From NCBI GenBank assembly GCA_001281695.1, contig LJIE01000001.1, forward strand, positions 1,034,586 through 1,098,585: a stretch of 64,000 bases of DNA, written 5' to 3'. Below the pieces are notes generated by a model that did not search any database, was not told where the DNA came from, and was given only the letters and a program-made list of their open reading frames with translations. Numbering within the stretch: the first letter of the stretch is position 1; every line of letters begins with the position of its first letter. This document shows positions 1-10,400 of the stretch, one piece after another. Source of the DNA: a bacterium 336/3 (GTDB lineage: Bacteria; Bacteroidota; Bacteroidia; Cytophagales; Thermonemataceae). The translations under genes and the position numbers were made by a program.

Positions 1-313
1 ATACTGCTCTTTTAATATCAGTTTTGTAAGAATAACAAAAAATACGCAAAAAACTAAGAAATGTTCGATTTGTTTCTAAGTATTTTTTGGCTGTTACACA
101 AAAATTCAAGTTCAAAATAACCGAATAATCACAAAAAAACAAAATTATTTAGAAACATTTTTTTTAATAAATTATAAGTAGTTTGAAATATAAAGTTTAA
201 AAGTTCATTTCTATTATAAAACGCAAATAAAAAAAGATAAAAAAACAGAAATCAAATATGAAAAAAGACTTTATATTGCTTTTCAATTAAATATAAACTT
301 AAAACCATCTATT
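1..313. other. A+T-rich intergenic region, no gene seen
   Basis: This stretch is dominated by A and T runs and has no convincing reading frame, RNA gene or strong hairpin. It must hold the promoter of the DUF3078 gene that begins at 314, but no clean TTTG/TAnnTTTG pair at the expected spacing was found. The window edge cuts the region, so anything further upstream is unknown. Confidence 0.5.
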
Positions 314-1273
314 ATGAAAAAATTAGCAATTTTTATGATTTTTCTATGTTCTTTGGGTAATGTGTTTGCTCAAGATAGTATAAGTATAGTTAAAAAAGAC
401 ACATCTTATTGGAAAAAAACAGCTCAATTAGGGTTTGGGTTCAATCAGGCTTCTTTCTCTGATAACTGGAAAGCAGGTGGTATCAGTTCTATAGCTTTGG
501 GAGGTTTTTTTAATGCAAATGCTAATTACCTGAAAGATAAAATATCTTGGGATAATTCTATTCGGACAGAATATGGTATTGTAAAAAATAAAGGACAGAA
601 TTTACGCAAAAATACAGACCGTATTCTTATAGATTCTAAATTTGGTTATAAAATCTCAAAATCATGGAATGCTTTTGCCTCACTTAATTTTCTAAGTCAG
701 TTTGATGCAGGTTTTGAGTATAATAAAGTCTTCAAAGATGCCAATGGCAATGTAGTATCCACACAAGATAATCTGATTTCTAAGTTTTTTGCTCCAGCAT
801 TCTTAACAGAAGCAGCAGGTTTTGAATACAAACCTGTTAAGTACTTTTGGGCTCGATTTGGTATAGCCAGTATGCGTCAGACTTTTGTAATGGAAGAGCG
901 ATTCAATAATAACAGAGCTTTGGATTTGAATGGTAATGGCATTATCAATGAAGCTACAGATGGTTTTGACCCTAAAGTGAATTATGGAGCAAGTGAAGGT
1001 GAAAGTTTTAGAAATGAACTGGGTTTGATTACAATAGAAGCTGATTTCAACAAAGAAATTGCTAAAAACTTGATATTTCAAGCTCATTATTGGTCATTTA
1101 GTACTTACAAAGACCCTGCTGCAACAGATATGCGTGTAGAGGCTACTCTCATAGCAAAAATTAATAAATTTGCCAATGTAAAACTATCAGGAATTTTGCT
1201 TTACGACCAAGACCAAGACCTTAAACCACAATACGCTCAAGCCCTTACTCTAAACTTTTCAATGAATTGGTAA
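314..1273 (+). CDS. DUF3078 family outer-membrane/exported protein
   Basis: This 319-residue protein begins with a clear signal peptide (MKKLAIFMIFLCSLGNVFAQ, cleavage expected after AQ). The mature part is rich in aromatic residues and alternating beta-strand patterns. The segment around residues 33-60, with GFNQASFSDNWKAGG, is typical of the DUF3078 family, which is common in Bacteroidota and of unknown function. The C-terminus ends in an amphipathic strand closing on FSMNW, as in outer-membrane beta-barrels. It appears to be transcribed alone and is followed by a hairpin terminator. Family assignment is by recognition of the N-terminal motif. Beta-barrel localisation is inference. Confidence 0.8.
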   Translation: MKKLAIFMIFLCSLGNVFAQDSISIVKKDTSYWKKTAQLGFGFNQASFSDNWKAGGISSIALGGFFNANANYLKDKISWDNSIRTEYGIVKNKGQNLRKNTDRILIDSKFGYKISKSWNAFASLNFLSQFDAGFEYNKVFKDANGNVVSTQDNLISKFFAPAFLTEAAGFEYKPVKYFWARFGIASMRQTFVMEERFNNNRALDLNGNGIINEATDGFDPKVNYGASEGESFRNELGLITIEADFNKEIAKNLIFQAHYWSFSTYKDPAATDMRVEATLIAKINKFANVKLSGILLYDQDQDLKPQYAQALTLNFSMNW

Positions 1274-1279
1274 ATAAGA

Positions 1280-1343
1280 AAATAGGGTAAAAGTTTGAAT
1301 TAATCTTACACCAATTAGAATTTTTACCCTATTTAATTTTTTT
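1280..1343 (+). terminator. Hairpin terminator after DUF3078 gene
   Basis: A perfect 13-bp stem (AAATAGGGTAAAA at 1280-1292 pairing with TTTTACCCTATTT at 1322-1334) is followed by AATTTTTTT. The loop is long, about 29 nt, but the T-run makes it a plausible intrinsic terminator. Confidence 0.7.
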
Positions 1344-1418
1344 GGAGTTTATAGATAAAAATAAAAATATTAGCTAACTTGAGCATAATATTTATTTTTA
1401 GTTCAAAAATACATCACA

Positions 1419-2459
1419 ATGAATCTTTATAATTACTTTGTAGGGTTTTTTCTTACGCTTTTTCAGACGCCAGACCAGAAAGTAGAAGCAATTTTCAATA
1501 CTCTTTCTGATGAAGAAAAGGTTGCCCAGATGATTGTAACAGCAACTGGAAAACTGGGGAAACCCAAAAAAGAAGTGTTGGAACTGGTTAAGAATCAGAA
1601 AATTGGAGGGATTTTGCTTTTAAATGGTACAAAAAACGAGTTCAAAAAATATGTAGCTGAATTCAATGAAATTGTAAAAAATAATAAAGGAATACCTCTC
1701 ATTTATAGTGCAGATGCAGAGCCAAGCCTAATAAATTATAAAATAAAAGGTACAAAAACGGTTAAAGCGACTTCTCTTTTACAAGATACAACGGAGTGTA
1801 AAGATGCCACATTGTCCATTTCCGAAGACCTTTTGGATATAGGAATTCTTCAAAATTTTGCTCCTGTCTGCGATTTAACCACTAAAAACGTAGCCATTGG
1901 CAATCGTAGTTTTGGAAGCGATACCTCAAGAGTAATGACACTTAGTGAGGTTTTTATCAATACATCGCGTAGTAAAGGCATTATGGCTACTGCCAAACAC
2001 TTCCCTGGGCATGGTTATGTGAAAGGAGATACTCACAAAAACTTGGTATATATTGATGGCGAATTAAAAGAATTAGGTGTTTATAAATATCTGATTTCTA
2101 AAGATGTACCATCTATTATGGTAGGGCATATTGCTGTGAAAAATAACCCCAAATATGATACACAAGGTTTACCAGCTACTTGCTCAAGATTAATTGTAAC
2201 AGACTTATTACGAAAAGAATTAAGTTTTCAGGGTATTATCATTACAGATGCCATGAATATGGGAGGGGTACAAAAAGTTAAAAATGCGTCTGTAGAAGCT
2301 GTAAAAGCAGGTTGTGACATGATATTAATGCCTGAAAATGAGGCTCAACTCATTAAAGATGTGGTAGAATTGATGCAAAAAGATGAGTTATTCAAAGAGC
2401 AAATCTATGATTCTGTGAAAAGAATTTTGCGTTATAAAGTGGCATTAGGTTTGCTGTAA
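1419..2459 (+). CDS. Glycoside hydrolase family 3 N-terminal domain protein (beta-N-acetylhexosaminidase-like)
   Basis: This 346-residue protein is a single GH3 TIM-barrel without the C-terminal sandwich domain, the NagZ-like layout. The GH3 signature KHFPGHG lies at about residues 193-199, followed by GDTH. In NagZ enzymes the Asp-His pair of that motif acts as general acid/base. Asp277 in IITDAMNMGG fits the catalytic nucleophile. The enzyme class removes N-acetylglucosamine from peptidoglycan fragments or glycoconjugates. A short hydrophobic N-terminus (residues 3-16) may be a signal peptide or anchor, which would put it in the periplasm rather than the cytoplasm as in E. coli NagZ. It appears monocistronic. 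Substrate is inferred from family only. Confidence 0.85.
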   Translation: MNLYNYFVGFFLTLFQTPDQKVEAIFNTLSDEEKVAQMIVTATGKLGKPKKEVLELVKNQKIGGILLLNGTKNEFKKYVAEFNEIVKNNKGIPLIYSADAEPSLINYKIKGTKTVKATSLLQDTTECKDATLSISEDLLDIGILQNFAPVCDLTTKNVAIGNRSFGSDTSRVMTLSEVFINTSRSKGIMATAKHFPGHGYVKGDTHKNLVYIDGELKELGVYKYLISKDVPSIMVGHIAVKNNPKYDTQGLPATCSRLIVTDLLRKELSFQGIIITDAMNMGGVQKVKNASVEAVKAGCDMILMPENEAQLIKDVVELMQKDELFKEQIYDSVKRILRYKVALGLL

Positions 2460-2610
2460 AATAGAAATATTTTTAATTTTTTGCCTAAAACCTTACAGCA
2501 CTCTTTAAGAAAAGAATTTGCAGTTTTTGAAAGTTTCATATTTATTCACTAAATTTTGGGAAAATTAAGCAAAAATACATTTACGCCATTAAAAACAGCA
2601 AAAAAGTTTT

Positions 2611-3126
2611 ATGAGTAGAGCCTTACTTTATCGTATTTTTGGTTTGATGCTTTTTGTAAGCATTGGACAAAGTGCCTTAGGGCAAGGGATACGTAATTAC
2701 GCCCATCACCCGATTTATATTTATAATTTCTGCCGTTTTACACAATGGCCTGATGTAAAAACAGAGATTACCATAGGGGTTTTAGGAAATACTCCTTTAT
2801 ATCAAGGTCTGCAGAGAATGGCTGCCACCAAAAGTACTTATAACTTGAAATTCATTATCAAAAAGTTTAATACACCTGCCGAAATAGTAGGTTGTGACGT
2901 TTTGTTTGTTCCTTATGCTTCCAATTTCGATATCAAACAGGTTTATCAGAAAATAGCAGGTAGAAACGTGATGCTTATTACTGAAGATGAAAAAGTGAAA
3001 GATGTTACTTGTTTTAATTTTATAGTCATGGAAGGAAAACTGATGTACCAAGTGAATAAACAACAGTGTGAGAAATCAAAACTCAAAGTTTCTCAAAAAT
3101 TATTGAGTCTAGGAATTTTAATCTAA
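2611..3126 (+). CDS. YfiR/DUF4154 family periplasmic protein
   Basis: The 171-residue protein has an N-terminal signal peptide ending near SALGQ. The conserved opening IYNFCRFTQWP (about residues 38-48) and the closing pattern with NFIVMEGKLMYQVN followed by KLKVSQKLLSLG match the YfiR/DUF4154 family. In Pseudomonas, YfiR is a periplasmic repressor of the diguanylate cyclase YfiN. In Bacteroidota, members often occur near histidine kinases and TonB receptors. No YfiN partner is adjacent here, so the signalling partner is unknown. A strong hairpin terminator follows immediately. Confidence 0.8.
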   Translation: MSRALLYRIFGLMLFVSIGQSALGQGIRNYAHHPIYIYNFCRFTQWPDVKTEITIGVLGNTPLYQGLQRMAATKSTYNLKFIIKKFNTPAEIVGCDVLFVPYASNFDIKQVYQKIAGRNVMLITEDEKVKDVTCFNFIVMEGKLMYQVNKQQCEKSKLKVSQKLLSLGILI

Positions 3127-3142
3127 CAGATATTATCAAAAG

Positions 3143-3179
3143 AAAAATGAGAAGTAGAAAGTCTACTTCTCATTTTTTT
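3143..3179 (+). terminator. Intrinsic terminator after YfiR-like gene
   Basis: A 16-bp near-perfect stem (GAGAAGTAGA, loop AAG, TCTACTTCTC, extended by flanking A and T tracts) is followed by a run of seven T residues. It separates the YfiR-like gene from porQ. Confidence 0.85.
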
Positions 3180-3201
3180 ATATATTTGCTTAAAAAAGAG
3201 A

Positions 3202-4245
3202 ATGGTTGATAGGAAAATATATATCATCAGTTTTTTATTGATATCTTTTATTACAAAAGCTCAGATAGGAGGACGTAAATCGTTTGAATATCTTAATCTC
3301 TCAGCAAATCCAAGAACAATGGCTGTGGGTGGAGTAAATAATTCTCTTTCACATACTGATGCCAATATGTTCTTGAATAACCCTGCTCTGATAGATAGTT
3401 CTATGGCAGGCAATGCAACCTTTAATTTTAGCTCGTTTTATACAGGAATCCCTCATTTTTTGCTGACTTATGGACACGATTTTGGAGGCAGTGTGGGGAC
3501 TATAGGCATGGGACTACAATATATACGCTATGGAAATATCCAAGAAACTGATGAAGCAGGTAATGTAATTGGTGAATTTTCGGCTGCCGATTATGCCATC
3601 ACCACAGGAAAATCTTTTGAGTCAGGAAATTTTAGGTTTGGAGTAAATATGAAGTTTATAGGCTCAAATATAGCCTCTTACACAGCTTTTGGGCTGGCTA
3701 CTGATTTGGGTGGGGCTTTTGTGCATCCTATTAAAGATTTAAAAATAGGTTTGACAATTAATAACTTAGGATTTTCTTTCAAAAATTATTTATCAGGTAA
3801 TAACCTAAAAATGCCCTTTGATGTGAGATTAGGAGTTTCTTTTAAACCTGAACACATGCCACTCCGTTTTTCGGTTACTACTCATAATCTTTATCGCTGG
3901 GACATAGCCTATAACGACCCTGCATTTTCCAATACTATTGACCCCTTTACTGGACAAACTCAAACCAAAAAAATTAGCTTTACAGATAAATTGTTCAGAC
4001 ATCTTGTATTTGGAACAGAGCTATTATTGAGTAAAAACTTTCATTTGCGTTTTGGGTATAATCATTTAAGAAATAGAGAACTCCGCTTCTCTGAAGCTAC
4101 AAGACTTGCAGGCTTTTCTGGAGGGTTGGCATTTAAGGTAAAAGGTTGGGAATTCGCCTACTCAAGAGCCAGTTTTAGTGGTAGAGCAAGAAGTTTTATC
4201 GCTTTGAGTAAAAATATTCAAAGTTTTTTCAAAAAATCTGAATGA
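3202..4245 (+). CDS. porQ: Type IX secretion system protein PorQ
   Basis: This 347-residue outer-membrane protein of the PorV/FadL-like superfamily has a signal peptide ending at ITKAQ. The start of the mature protein, with FEYLNLSANPRTMAVGG and then NPALID, is the hallmark of PorQ. PorQ works with PorU, PorV and PorZ in the attachment complex that processes T9SS cargo and anchors it at the cell surface. The remaining sequence shows regular beta-barrel strands. The two sorting-domain proteins at 25438-28068 and 32209-34005 would be clients of this system. It stands alone, followed 61 bp later by fabI, so the two could share a transcript. Confidence 0.9.
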   Translation: MVDRKIYIISFLLISFITKAQIGGRKSFEYLNLSANPRTMAVGGVNNSLSHTDANMFLNNPALIDSSMAGNATFNFSSFYTGIPHFLLTYGHDFGGSVGTIGMGLQYIRYGNIQETDEAGNVIGEFSAADYAITTGKSFESGNFRFGVNMKFIGSNIASYTAFGLATDLGGAFVHPIKDLKIGLTINNLGFSFKNYLSGNNLKMPFDVRLGVSFKPEHMPLRFSVTTHNLYRWDIAYNDPAFSNTIDPFTGQTQTKKISFTDKLFRHLVFGTELLLSKNFHLRFGYNHLRNRELRFSEATRLAGFSGGLAFKVKGWEFAYSRASFSGRARSFIALSKNIQSFFKKSE

Positions 4246-4306
4246 AAATCAAGATATTTCCAACCAAATTAAGTATTAAACTACGTCAATCAAACAAGCA
4301 AATTAT

Positions 4307-5119
4307 ATGGCTTACAATTTATTAGCAGGAAAAAGAGGAATCATTACGGGAGCTTTAGACGAAAACTCTATTGCTTGGAAAGTAGCTCTTAGAGCAAAAG
4401 AAGAAGGTGCTACTTTTACACTTACCAATGCACCTGTGGCAATGCGTATGGGTAAAATCAATGAACTGGCTGCTCATTGCAACACTGAGGTAATTGGTGC
4501 TGATGCTACAGTGGTAGAAGACATTGAAAACTTATACACAAAATCTATGGAGCTTTTGGGTGGTAAAATAGATTTCGTTTTGCACTCTATTGGAATGAGT
4601 CCTAATGTTCGTAAAGGCAAAGACTATGGTGATTTGAACTACGATTGGTTACAAAAAACCTTGGATATTTCAGCTCTTTCTTTTCACAAAATGCTTCAAG
4701 TAGCTGAGAAATTAGATGCCATGAATGAATATGGTTCTGTTTTGGGGCTTACTTACATTGCTGCCCAACGTACTTTCCCTGATTATTCGGATATGGCACA
4801 AGCAAAAGCTTTGTTGGAGTCTATTGCTCGTAGTTATGGTGAGCGTTATGGACGTTTGAAGAAAGTTCGTGTAAACACGATTTCTCAATCGCCTACTAAA
4901 ACAACAGCTGGTATGGGCGTTGGTGGTTTTGATGCATTTTTTGATTATGCAGATTTGATGTCACCACTTGGCAATGCTTCTGCTGAGGCTTGTGCAGACT
5001 ACTGTATTACGCTATTCTCTGACCTTACAAAGAGTGTAACTATGCAGAATTTATTCCATGATGGAGGTTTCTCTTCTATGGGTATCTCTCCTGCTGTAGT
5101 AGAAAGATTGAGTAAATAA
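4307..5119 (+). CDS. fabI: Enoyl-[acyl-carrier-protein] reductase (NADH)
   Basis: This 270-residue short-chain dehydrogenase-fold enzyme reduces trans-2-enoyl-ACP in the last step of each fatty-acid elongation cycle. The N-terminal GKRGIITGALDENSIAWK is the FabI nucleotide-binding variant. Tyr160 and Lys167 (DYSDMAQAK) give the Tyr-x6-Lys catalytic spacing. HSIGM after the fourth strand and SQSPTKT near residue 203 also fit FabI. Length is normal for the family. It is followed by a hairpin terminator. FabI is the target of triclosan-type inhibitors. No second enoyl reductase is visible in the window. Confidence 0.95.
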   Translation: MAYNLLAGKRGIITGALDENSIAWKVALRAKEEGATFTLTNAPVAMRMGKINELAAHCNTEVIGADATVVEDIENLYTKSMELLGGKIDFVLHSIGMSPNVRKGKDYGDLNYDWLQKTLDISALSFHKMLQVAEKLDAMNEYGSVLGLTYIAAQRTFPDYSDMAQAKALLESIARSYGERYGRLKKVRVNTISQSPTKTTAGMGVGGFDAFFDYADLMSPLGNASAEACADYCITLFSDLTKSVTMQNLFHDGGFSSMGISPAVVERLSK

Positions 5120-5139
5120 AACTCATTTTATAATATTTG

Positions 5140-5178
5140 AAAAGTTGCTACTCGGGTGTTTGGGTAGCAACTTTTTTT
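5140..5178 (+). terminator. Intrinsic terminator after fabI
   Basis: The 11-bp stem AAAGTTGCTAC/GTAGCAACTTT (5141-5151 with 5164-5174) is followed by a T-run. Confidence 0.85.
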
Positions 5179-5296
5179 GTTTTTGTGAAAAGAAACAGAA
5201 CTTGTAAAAAAATATTTGCAGAATGTAAAAAGGAGTATTTTTTCTTATATTGGCAATGATAAACTATGTTTAATTCATTTTAAAATACTCAAAAAT

Positions 5297-6304
5297 ATGG
5301 ACGGTATCGAACAATCTTTTGAAGAAGTTTTTAAAGAAGCCTATGAACAAGAAGAGTTTAATGGTGTGGTAGTAGTAGCTCATCAGGGAGAAGCTCTTTA
5401 TGAGGAAGCTTTTGGAATAGCTGATATTGAAACGGAAGAAAATTTAGCAGTCAATTCTATATTTAACCTTGCATCTGTAAGTAAACAGTTTACAGCTACT
5501 TGTATTATGCTTCTTTACGAACAAGAAAAACTGGACTATGATGATGCAATAACTACATATTTAACCAATTTACCTTACGATAATATTACGATTAGACATT
5601 TATTAAATCATACATCTGGGTTGCCTGATTATGAGGATATTGTTGAGGAATACTGGGATGGAGATACAGAAAAAGATTTTTTTACAATAAAAGATTTATT
5701 AGAAATTTATTCGGGAGAAGAATTAGAGCTAGATTTTGAACCCGAAGAAAAGTACGAATACTCCAACACTGGTTATGTCTTTTTAGCATGTATTGTTGAA
5801 AAGGCTTCAGGGATGTCTTTTGAAGATTTTATTAAAAAATATGTATTTGAACCTTTGGGTATGAAAAACTCATTTGCATGTAGAAAACCAAATAAAACAC
5901 CTAAAAAAGCAGCACAAGGTTTTACTACAAATGATGATGGTGATTATGAAGATTATACTTATAATTATTTAGATGGATTGGTGGGTGATGGAAATATCTT
6001 TAGTTCAGTTTCAGATTTAGTTATTTATGCACACGCTCTCATAAATGGCGATTTATTAAGCCAAGACACACTTGATGAGGCTTTTACACCAGCTACCTTA
6101 GCTAATGGAAAGAAAACTACTTATGGATTTGGCTGGGAATTAGAAGGAGAAGGTTTCATAAGCCATGAGGGAAGTTGGGAAGGGTATAATACTTACTTAG
6201 GTATAGATTTAGAAGATGGATATGTATTTGTTGTACTCGATAATGGCGATCATCCTGATATTGCTGATTTGGTGGAAGAAGCGATGGAAGGTTTTTATGA
6301 GTAA
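5297..6304 (+). CDS. Serine hydrolase, class C beta-lactamase/penicillin-binding-protein fold
   Basis: A 335-residue protein when started at the ATG at 5297 (MDGIEQSFEEVF). The in-frame upstream ATG at 5216 would add a non-homologous basic extension and is less likely. Ser60-Val-Ser-Lys63 is the SxxK motif holding the catalytic serine, and YSN in KYEYSNTGY is the second motif. HEGSWEGY near the C-terminus replaces the KTG box, as in many beta-lactamase-family esterases and peptidases. There is no signal peptide, and the protein is unusually acidic, so it is probably cytoplasmic, unlike true AmpC. The substrate cannot be deduced. It is monocistronic between two terminators. Confidence 0.85.
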   Translation: MDGIEQSFEEVFKEAYEQEEFNGVVVVAHQGEALYEEAFGIADIETEENLAVNSIFNLASVSKQFTATCIMLLYEQEKLDYDDAITTYLTNLPYDNITIRHLLNHTSGLPDYEDIVEEYWDGDTEKDFFTIKDLLEIYSGEELELDFEPEEKYEYSNTGYVFLACIVEKASGMSFEDFIKKYVFEPLGMKNSFACRKPNKTPKKAAQGFTTNDDGDYEDYTYNYLDGLVGDGNIFSSVSDLVIYAHALINGDLLSQDTLDEAFTPATLANGKKTTYGFGWELEGEGFISHEGSWEGYNTYLGIDLEDGYVFVVLDNGDHPDIADLVEEAMEGFYE

Positions 6305-6326
6305 AAGATTTTACTAAAAAATAACA

Positions 6327-6359
6327 AGCTACTTGAATATTCAGGTAGCTATTTTTTTT
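6327..6359 (+). terminator. Intrinsic terminator after serine hydrolase
   Basis: AGCTACTTGA (6327-6336) pairs with TCAGGTAGCT (6341-6350) with one weak pair, followed by ATTTTTTTT. Because this hairpin spans 6333, the in-frame ATG at 6333 is unlikely to be the start of the next gene. Confidence 0.8.
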
Positions 6360-6389
6360 ATATTAAGGTTCACTAAAATTATTAAAGTT

Positions 6390-7397
6390 ATGATACCAAA
6401 TATTTTTAAATGGGCAACAAGTGAATTATCCCAAGATGCTTTTTTTGCATGGCTATTGGAGTGGGCTGATGGTAATAATTATGAGTATAATTTACCTTTA
6501 AGCAATATATCTAAAGATATAATAAGATTATTCATAGGTAAAATAAATTATGAAATACATAAAGTTGAAATATGGCGTCAATGGGTAAATATTGATATTA
6601 CTATTGAAGTTAATGATGAGTATGCTATTTTTATAGAAGATAAAAAATGGGCTGGAGAACATAGTAATCAATTAGAAAAATATAAAGAAATTGCCTTAAA
6701 AGAGTATGCAAATAAACACCATCAACTAATATTTATTTATCTAAAAACAGAGAATGAAAGTATGTATAAATTGAAAAAAATAGAAGAGAAGGGGTATAAA
6801 ATAATAAGCAGAAGTGATTTATTAGAACTTTTTACAAAAGAAGAAATAGTTAATGATATTTTTATTGATTTTAAAGATTATTTGATGGAAATAGAAAATC
6901 AAACAAAATCTTATAGAAAACTTGAAAATGTAGTTAATAATGGGAGAGCTTGTCAAGGTTTTTACATGGAAATTCAGAATTTGTTAGGTAAAGGTACTTT
7001 TTCAGATTGGGGATATGTTCCTAATAAATCTGGAGGTTTTTTAGGTTTGTGGTATCATTGGAAGAGTGCACATAAAATAAATGAAATACACATACAAATA
7101 GAAAATTCATTTCATTCAGAAGATAATATTAAACTTGTAATTAAAATAGCAGATTATGAAGGAGATGCTAGAACACTCTATCAAATATTAAATCAAATAA
7201 TACCCGTAGCCAAAAAAAATGGTTTAAACTTAATAAAACCAAATAAATTTCGTGTTGCAGAAAAATCAACATTAGCTATTGTAGAAAATGCTTTTAAAAA
7301 AGATAATAATGGAGATATTCTTATGGATAATTTTTATAAAACACTTAAAAACTTAGAAAAGACAATAGATGATTATTGCATTCAATATCCCGCCTGA
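6390..7397 (+). CDS. PD-(D/E)XK nuclease superfamily protein (PDDEXK_4-like)
   Basis: A 335-residue protein starting at the ATG at 6390 (MIPNIFKWATSELSQDAFF), just downstream of a terminator hairpin. The N-terminal half has the restriction-endonuclease-like core: Asp69 in VNIDITIEV, then Glu83-Asp-Lys85 in FIEDKKWAGEH, then Gln94-x3-Tyr98. This is the PDDEXK_4 family layout, in which the acidic residues bind metal and Lys supports phosphodiester cleavage. The C-terminal half (about 170-335) is unassigned. No methyltransferase or other restriction subunit is next to it. It sits directly upstream of dnaE. Nuclease activity is inferred from the motif only, and a defence role is possible but unproven. 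Confidence 0.75.
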   Translation: MIPNIFKWATSELSQDAFFAWLLEWADGNNYEYNLPLSNISKDIIRLFIGKINYEIHKVEIWRQWVNIDITIEVNDEYAIFIEDKKWAGEHSNQLEKYKEIALKEYANKHHQLIFIYLKTENESMYKLKKIEEKGYKIISRSDLLELFTKEEIVNDIFIDFKDYLMEIENQTKSYRKLENVVNNGRACQGFYMEIQNLLGKGTFSDWGYVPNKSGGFLGLWYHWKSAHKINEIHIQIENSFHSEDNIKLVIKIADYEGDARTLYQILNQIIPVAKKNGLNLIKPNKFRVAEKSTLAIVENAFKKDNNGDILMDNFYKTLKNLEKTIDDYCIQYPA

Positions 7398-7463
7398 TAT
7401 ACTCAATAATTTCATTTGCTAAACCTCTCAAAAAACTGTATTTTTACTAAAAAAATCCCCAAT

Positions 7464-10400
7464 ATGTCTGAGATAATTCCTTTTACACATTTGCATTGCC
7501 ATACACAGTTTTCGTTGTTGGATGGAGCGGCGAGTATCAAAGAAATGATGAAAAAAGCCCAAAAAAATGGGATGAAAGCCGTAGCCCTGACAGACCATGG
7601 CAATATGTTTGGAGCTTTTAAATTCGTAGCCGAAGCCAATGCCCATAACTTAAAACCCATTGTAGGCTGTGAGTTTTATTTGGTAAAAGACAGACACCTC
7701 AAGACATTCAAAAAAGGAGAAAAAGACAAACGTTATCATCAACTATTATTAGCCAAAAATCCAGAAGGGTACAGAAATCTTGCAAAACTGTGTTCTTTGG
7801 GTTTTATTGAGGGCTATTATTCCAAATACCCTCGTATAGACAAAGAACTTTTGGTACAATATCACAAAGGACTGATTGCTACTTCATGTTGTTTGGGGGC
7901 GGAAGTTCCACAAGCAATTATGTATGAAAGTGAAGAAAAAGCAGAAGAACTCTTGAAATGGTGGATAGATTTGTTTGGGGACGATTATTACATAGAACTC
8001 CAAAGACACCATTTGGAGAATGTAAATGGCAAAGGGATGAGCCAAGAAGATGTAAACCAAACCCTTTTACGTTTTGCCAGAAAATACAATCTCAAAGTAA
8101 TAGCCACCAACGATTCGCATTATGTAGAAGAAGAAGATTCCAATGCTCACGATATTTTGTTGTGTATCAATACAGGAGCGAAGGTTTCTGACCCAAAAGC
8201 CAGTGATGAAGAAAGTAGCAAAGGGCGTTTTGCATTTCCAAATAGTCAGTTTTATTTCAAAACACAAGAAGAAATGAATAAGCTATTTGCAGATGTACCT
8301 ACAGCTTTGGACTATACCAACGAAATTTTTGATAAAATTGAAAATATTAAGCTCAAAAGAGATGTTTTGATGCCCAATTTCCCTCTTCCACAGGGCTTTA
8401 ATACACAATTTGATTTCTTGAGACATCTTACTTTTGAAGGAGCAAAATACAAATATCCAGCTCTTACATCTGAGATAGAGCAACGCCTCAATTTTGAGTT
8501 GGAAGTCATGCAGAAAATGGGTTTTGAGGGTTACTTCTTAATTGTACAAGATTTTATCAATGCAGCCAGAAAGTTAGATGTGGGCGTTGGTTTGGGGCGT
8601 GGCTCTGCTGCTGGTTCGGCTGTGGCATATTGTATTGGTATAACCAATATCGACCCTATCCAGTATAATTTACTTTTTGAACGTTTCTTAAATCCAGAGA
8701 GGGTATCCATGCCCGATATTGATACTGACTTTGATGATGAAGGAAGGCAAAAAGTAATTGATTATGTAGTAGATAAATATGGTAAACACCAAGTAGCTTC
8801 TATTATTACGTATGGTACAATGGCTGCTAAAATGGCAATCAAAGATGTGGGACGTGTGCTTGAACTGCCTCTGGAAGAAACCAACGTACTCGCCAAACTG
8901 ATTTCTGATAAACCAGGTACAAAATTAAAAGATGAATATGGAAAACCTGAAATTAAAGCTATTTTAGAAGAAGGTGGACTGAGAAGTAAAGTGCTTAAAG
9001 AAGCATTGATTTTAGAAGGCTCTGTACGAAACAGAGGTGTACACGCTGCGGGCATCATTATTGCCCCAGATGATATTACGAACTATATTCCTGTTTGCAC
9101 AGATAACGAGTCTGATTTGTTTATCACTCAATTTGATGGAAAAGTTATTGAAGATGCAGGAATGCTTAAAATGGACTTTTTGGGACTAAAAACACTCACG
9201 ATTCTCAAAGATGCTATTAAACTTATCAAGAAAAATAAAGGGGTAGAGATAGATATTGATAAAATTCCTTTGGATGATTTGAAAACTTTTGAACTCTACC
9301 AAAAAGGTGAAACAGTTGGTACATTCCAATTTGAATCTGAAGGGATGCAAATGTATTTGAAGCAACTCAAGCCTACTAATATCGAAGATTTGATTGCTAT
9401 GAATGCCTTGTATCGCCCAGGTCCTATGGATTTTATTCCTTTATTTATTGATAGAAAGCAAGGCAGAGAAGCAGTCGAATATCCACATCCACTGTTAGAA
9501 TCTATCCTGAAAAATACCTATGGTATAATGGTCTATCAGGAGCAGATTATGCAGACTGCTCAGATTATTGCAGGCTACTCACTTGGAGGAGCTGATTTGC
9601 TACGTAGAGCAATGGGTAAGAAAGACAAAGAGAAAATGGCAAAAGAGCGTGAGAAGTTTGTGAAAGGAGCTAAAGAAATTAACAACATAGACGAAAAGAA
9701 ATCCAATGAAATATTTGACATTATGGAACGCTTTGCTGAGTATGGTTTTAACCGTTCTCACTCAGCAGCATATTCGGTAATTGCTTATCAAACAGCTTAT
9801 TTAAAAGCTAATTACCCATCAGAATACATGGCTTCGGTGCTTACTCACTCTATGGGTAATATTGAAAAAATTACTTTCTTTTTGGCAGAGTGTAAAAAAC
9901 AAACTTTAGATGTGTTGGGTCCTGATATCAATGAAAGTTATGCAACTTTTGACGTGAATAAGCAAGGTAAAATACGTTTTGGTTTGGGAGCTATCAAAGG
10001 AGCTGGAGAGGTGGCTGTTGCCAATATGATTGAAGAAAGAGATAATAATGGGGAGTTTAAAAGTATTTTCGATTTTGCAGAGAGAGTAACATTACAATCT
10101 GTAAACAAAAAAACATTTGAGAGCTTGGCTCAGGCTGGGGCTTTTGATTGTTTTAAGGAGGTTTCAAGAGAATCATATTTTACACAAGAAGATGGAACAA
10201 CTCTGATTGAAAAAATTATCAGATATGGAAACGGAATTCAAGCAGAGAAAAATAATTTACAGCAATCTCTTTTTGGTGGTGGAGCTAATAACCTAATTCC
10301 TACACCCAAACTACCTCGAAATGTAGAGGCTTGGGGCGAAATGGAGCGATTAAACAAAGAAAAAGATGTGGTAGGTTTTTATATTTCGGGGCATCCATTA

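Noticed and set aside
5216..5296. N-terminal extension of the serine hydrolase from an earlier ATG
   Set aside because: The extra 27 residues do not resemble the family or a signal peptide, and they begin shortly after a terminator. The ATG at 5297 fits the family start.
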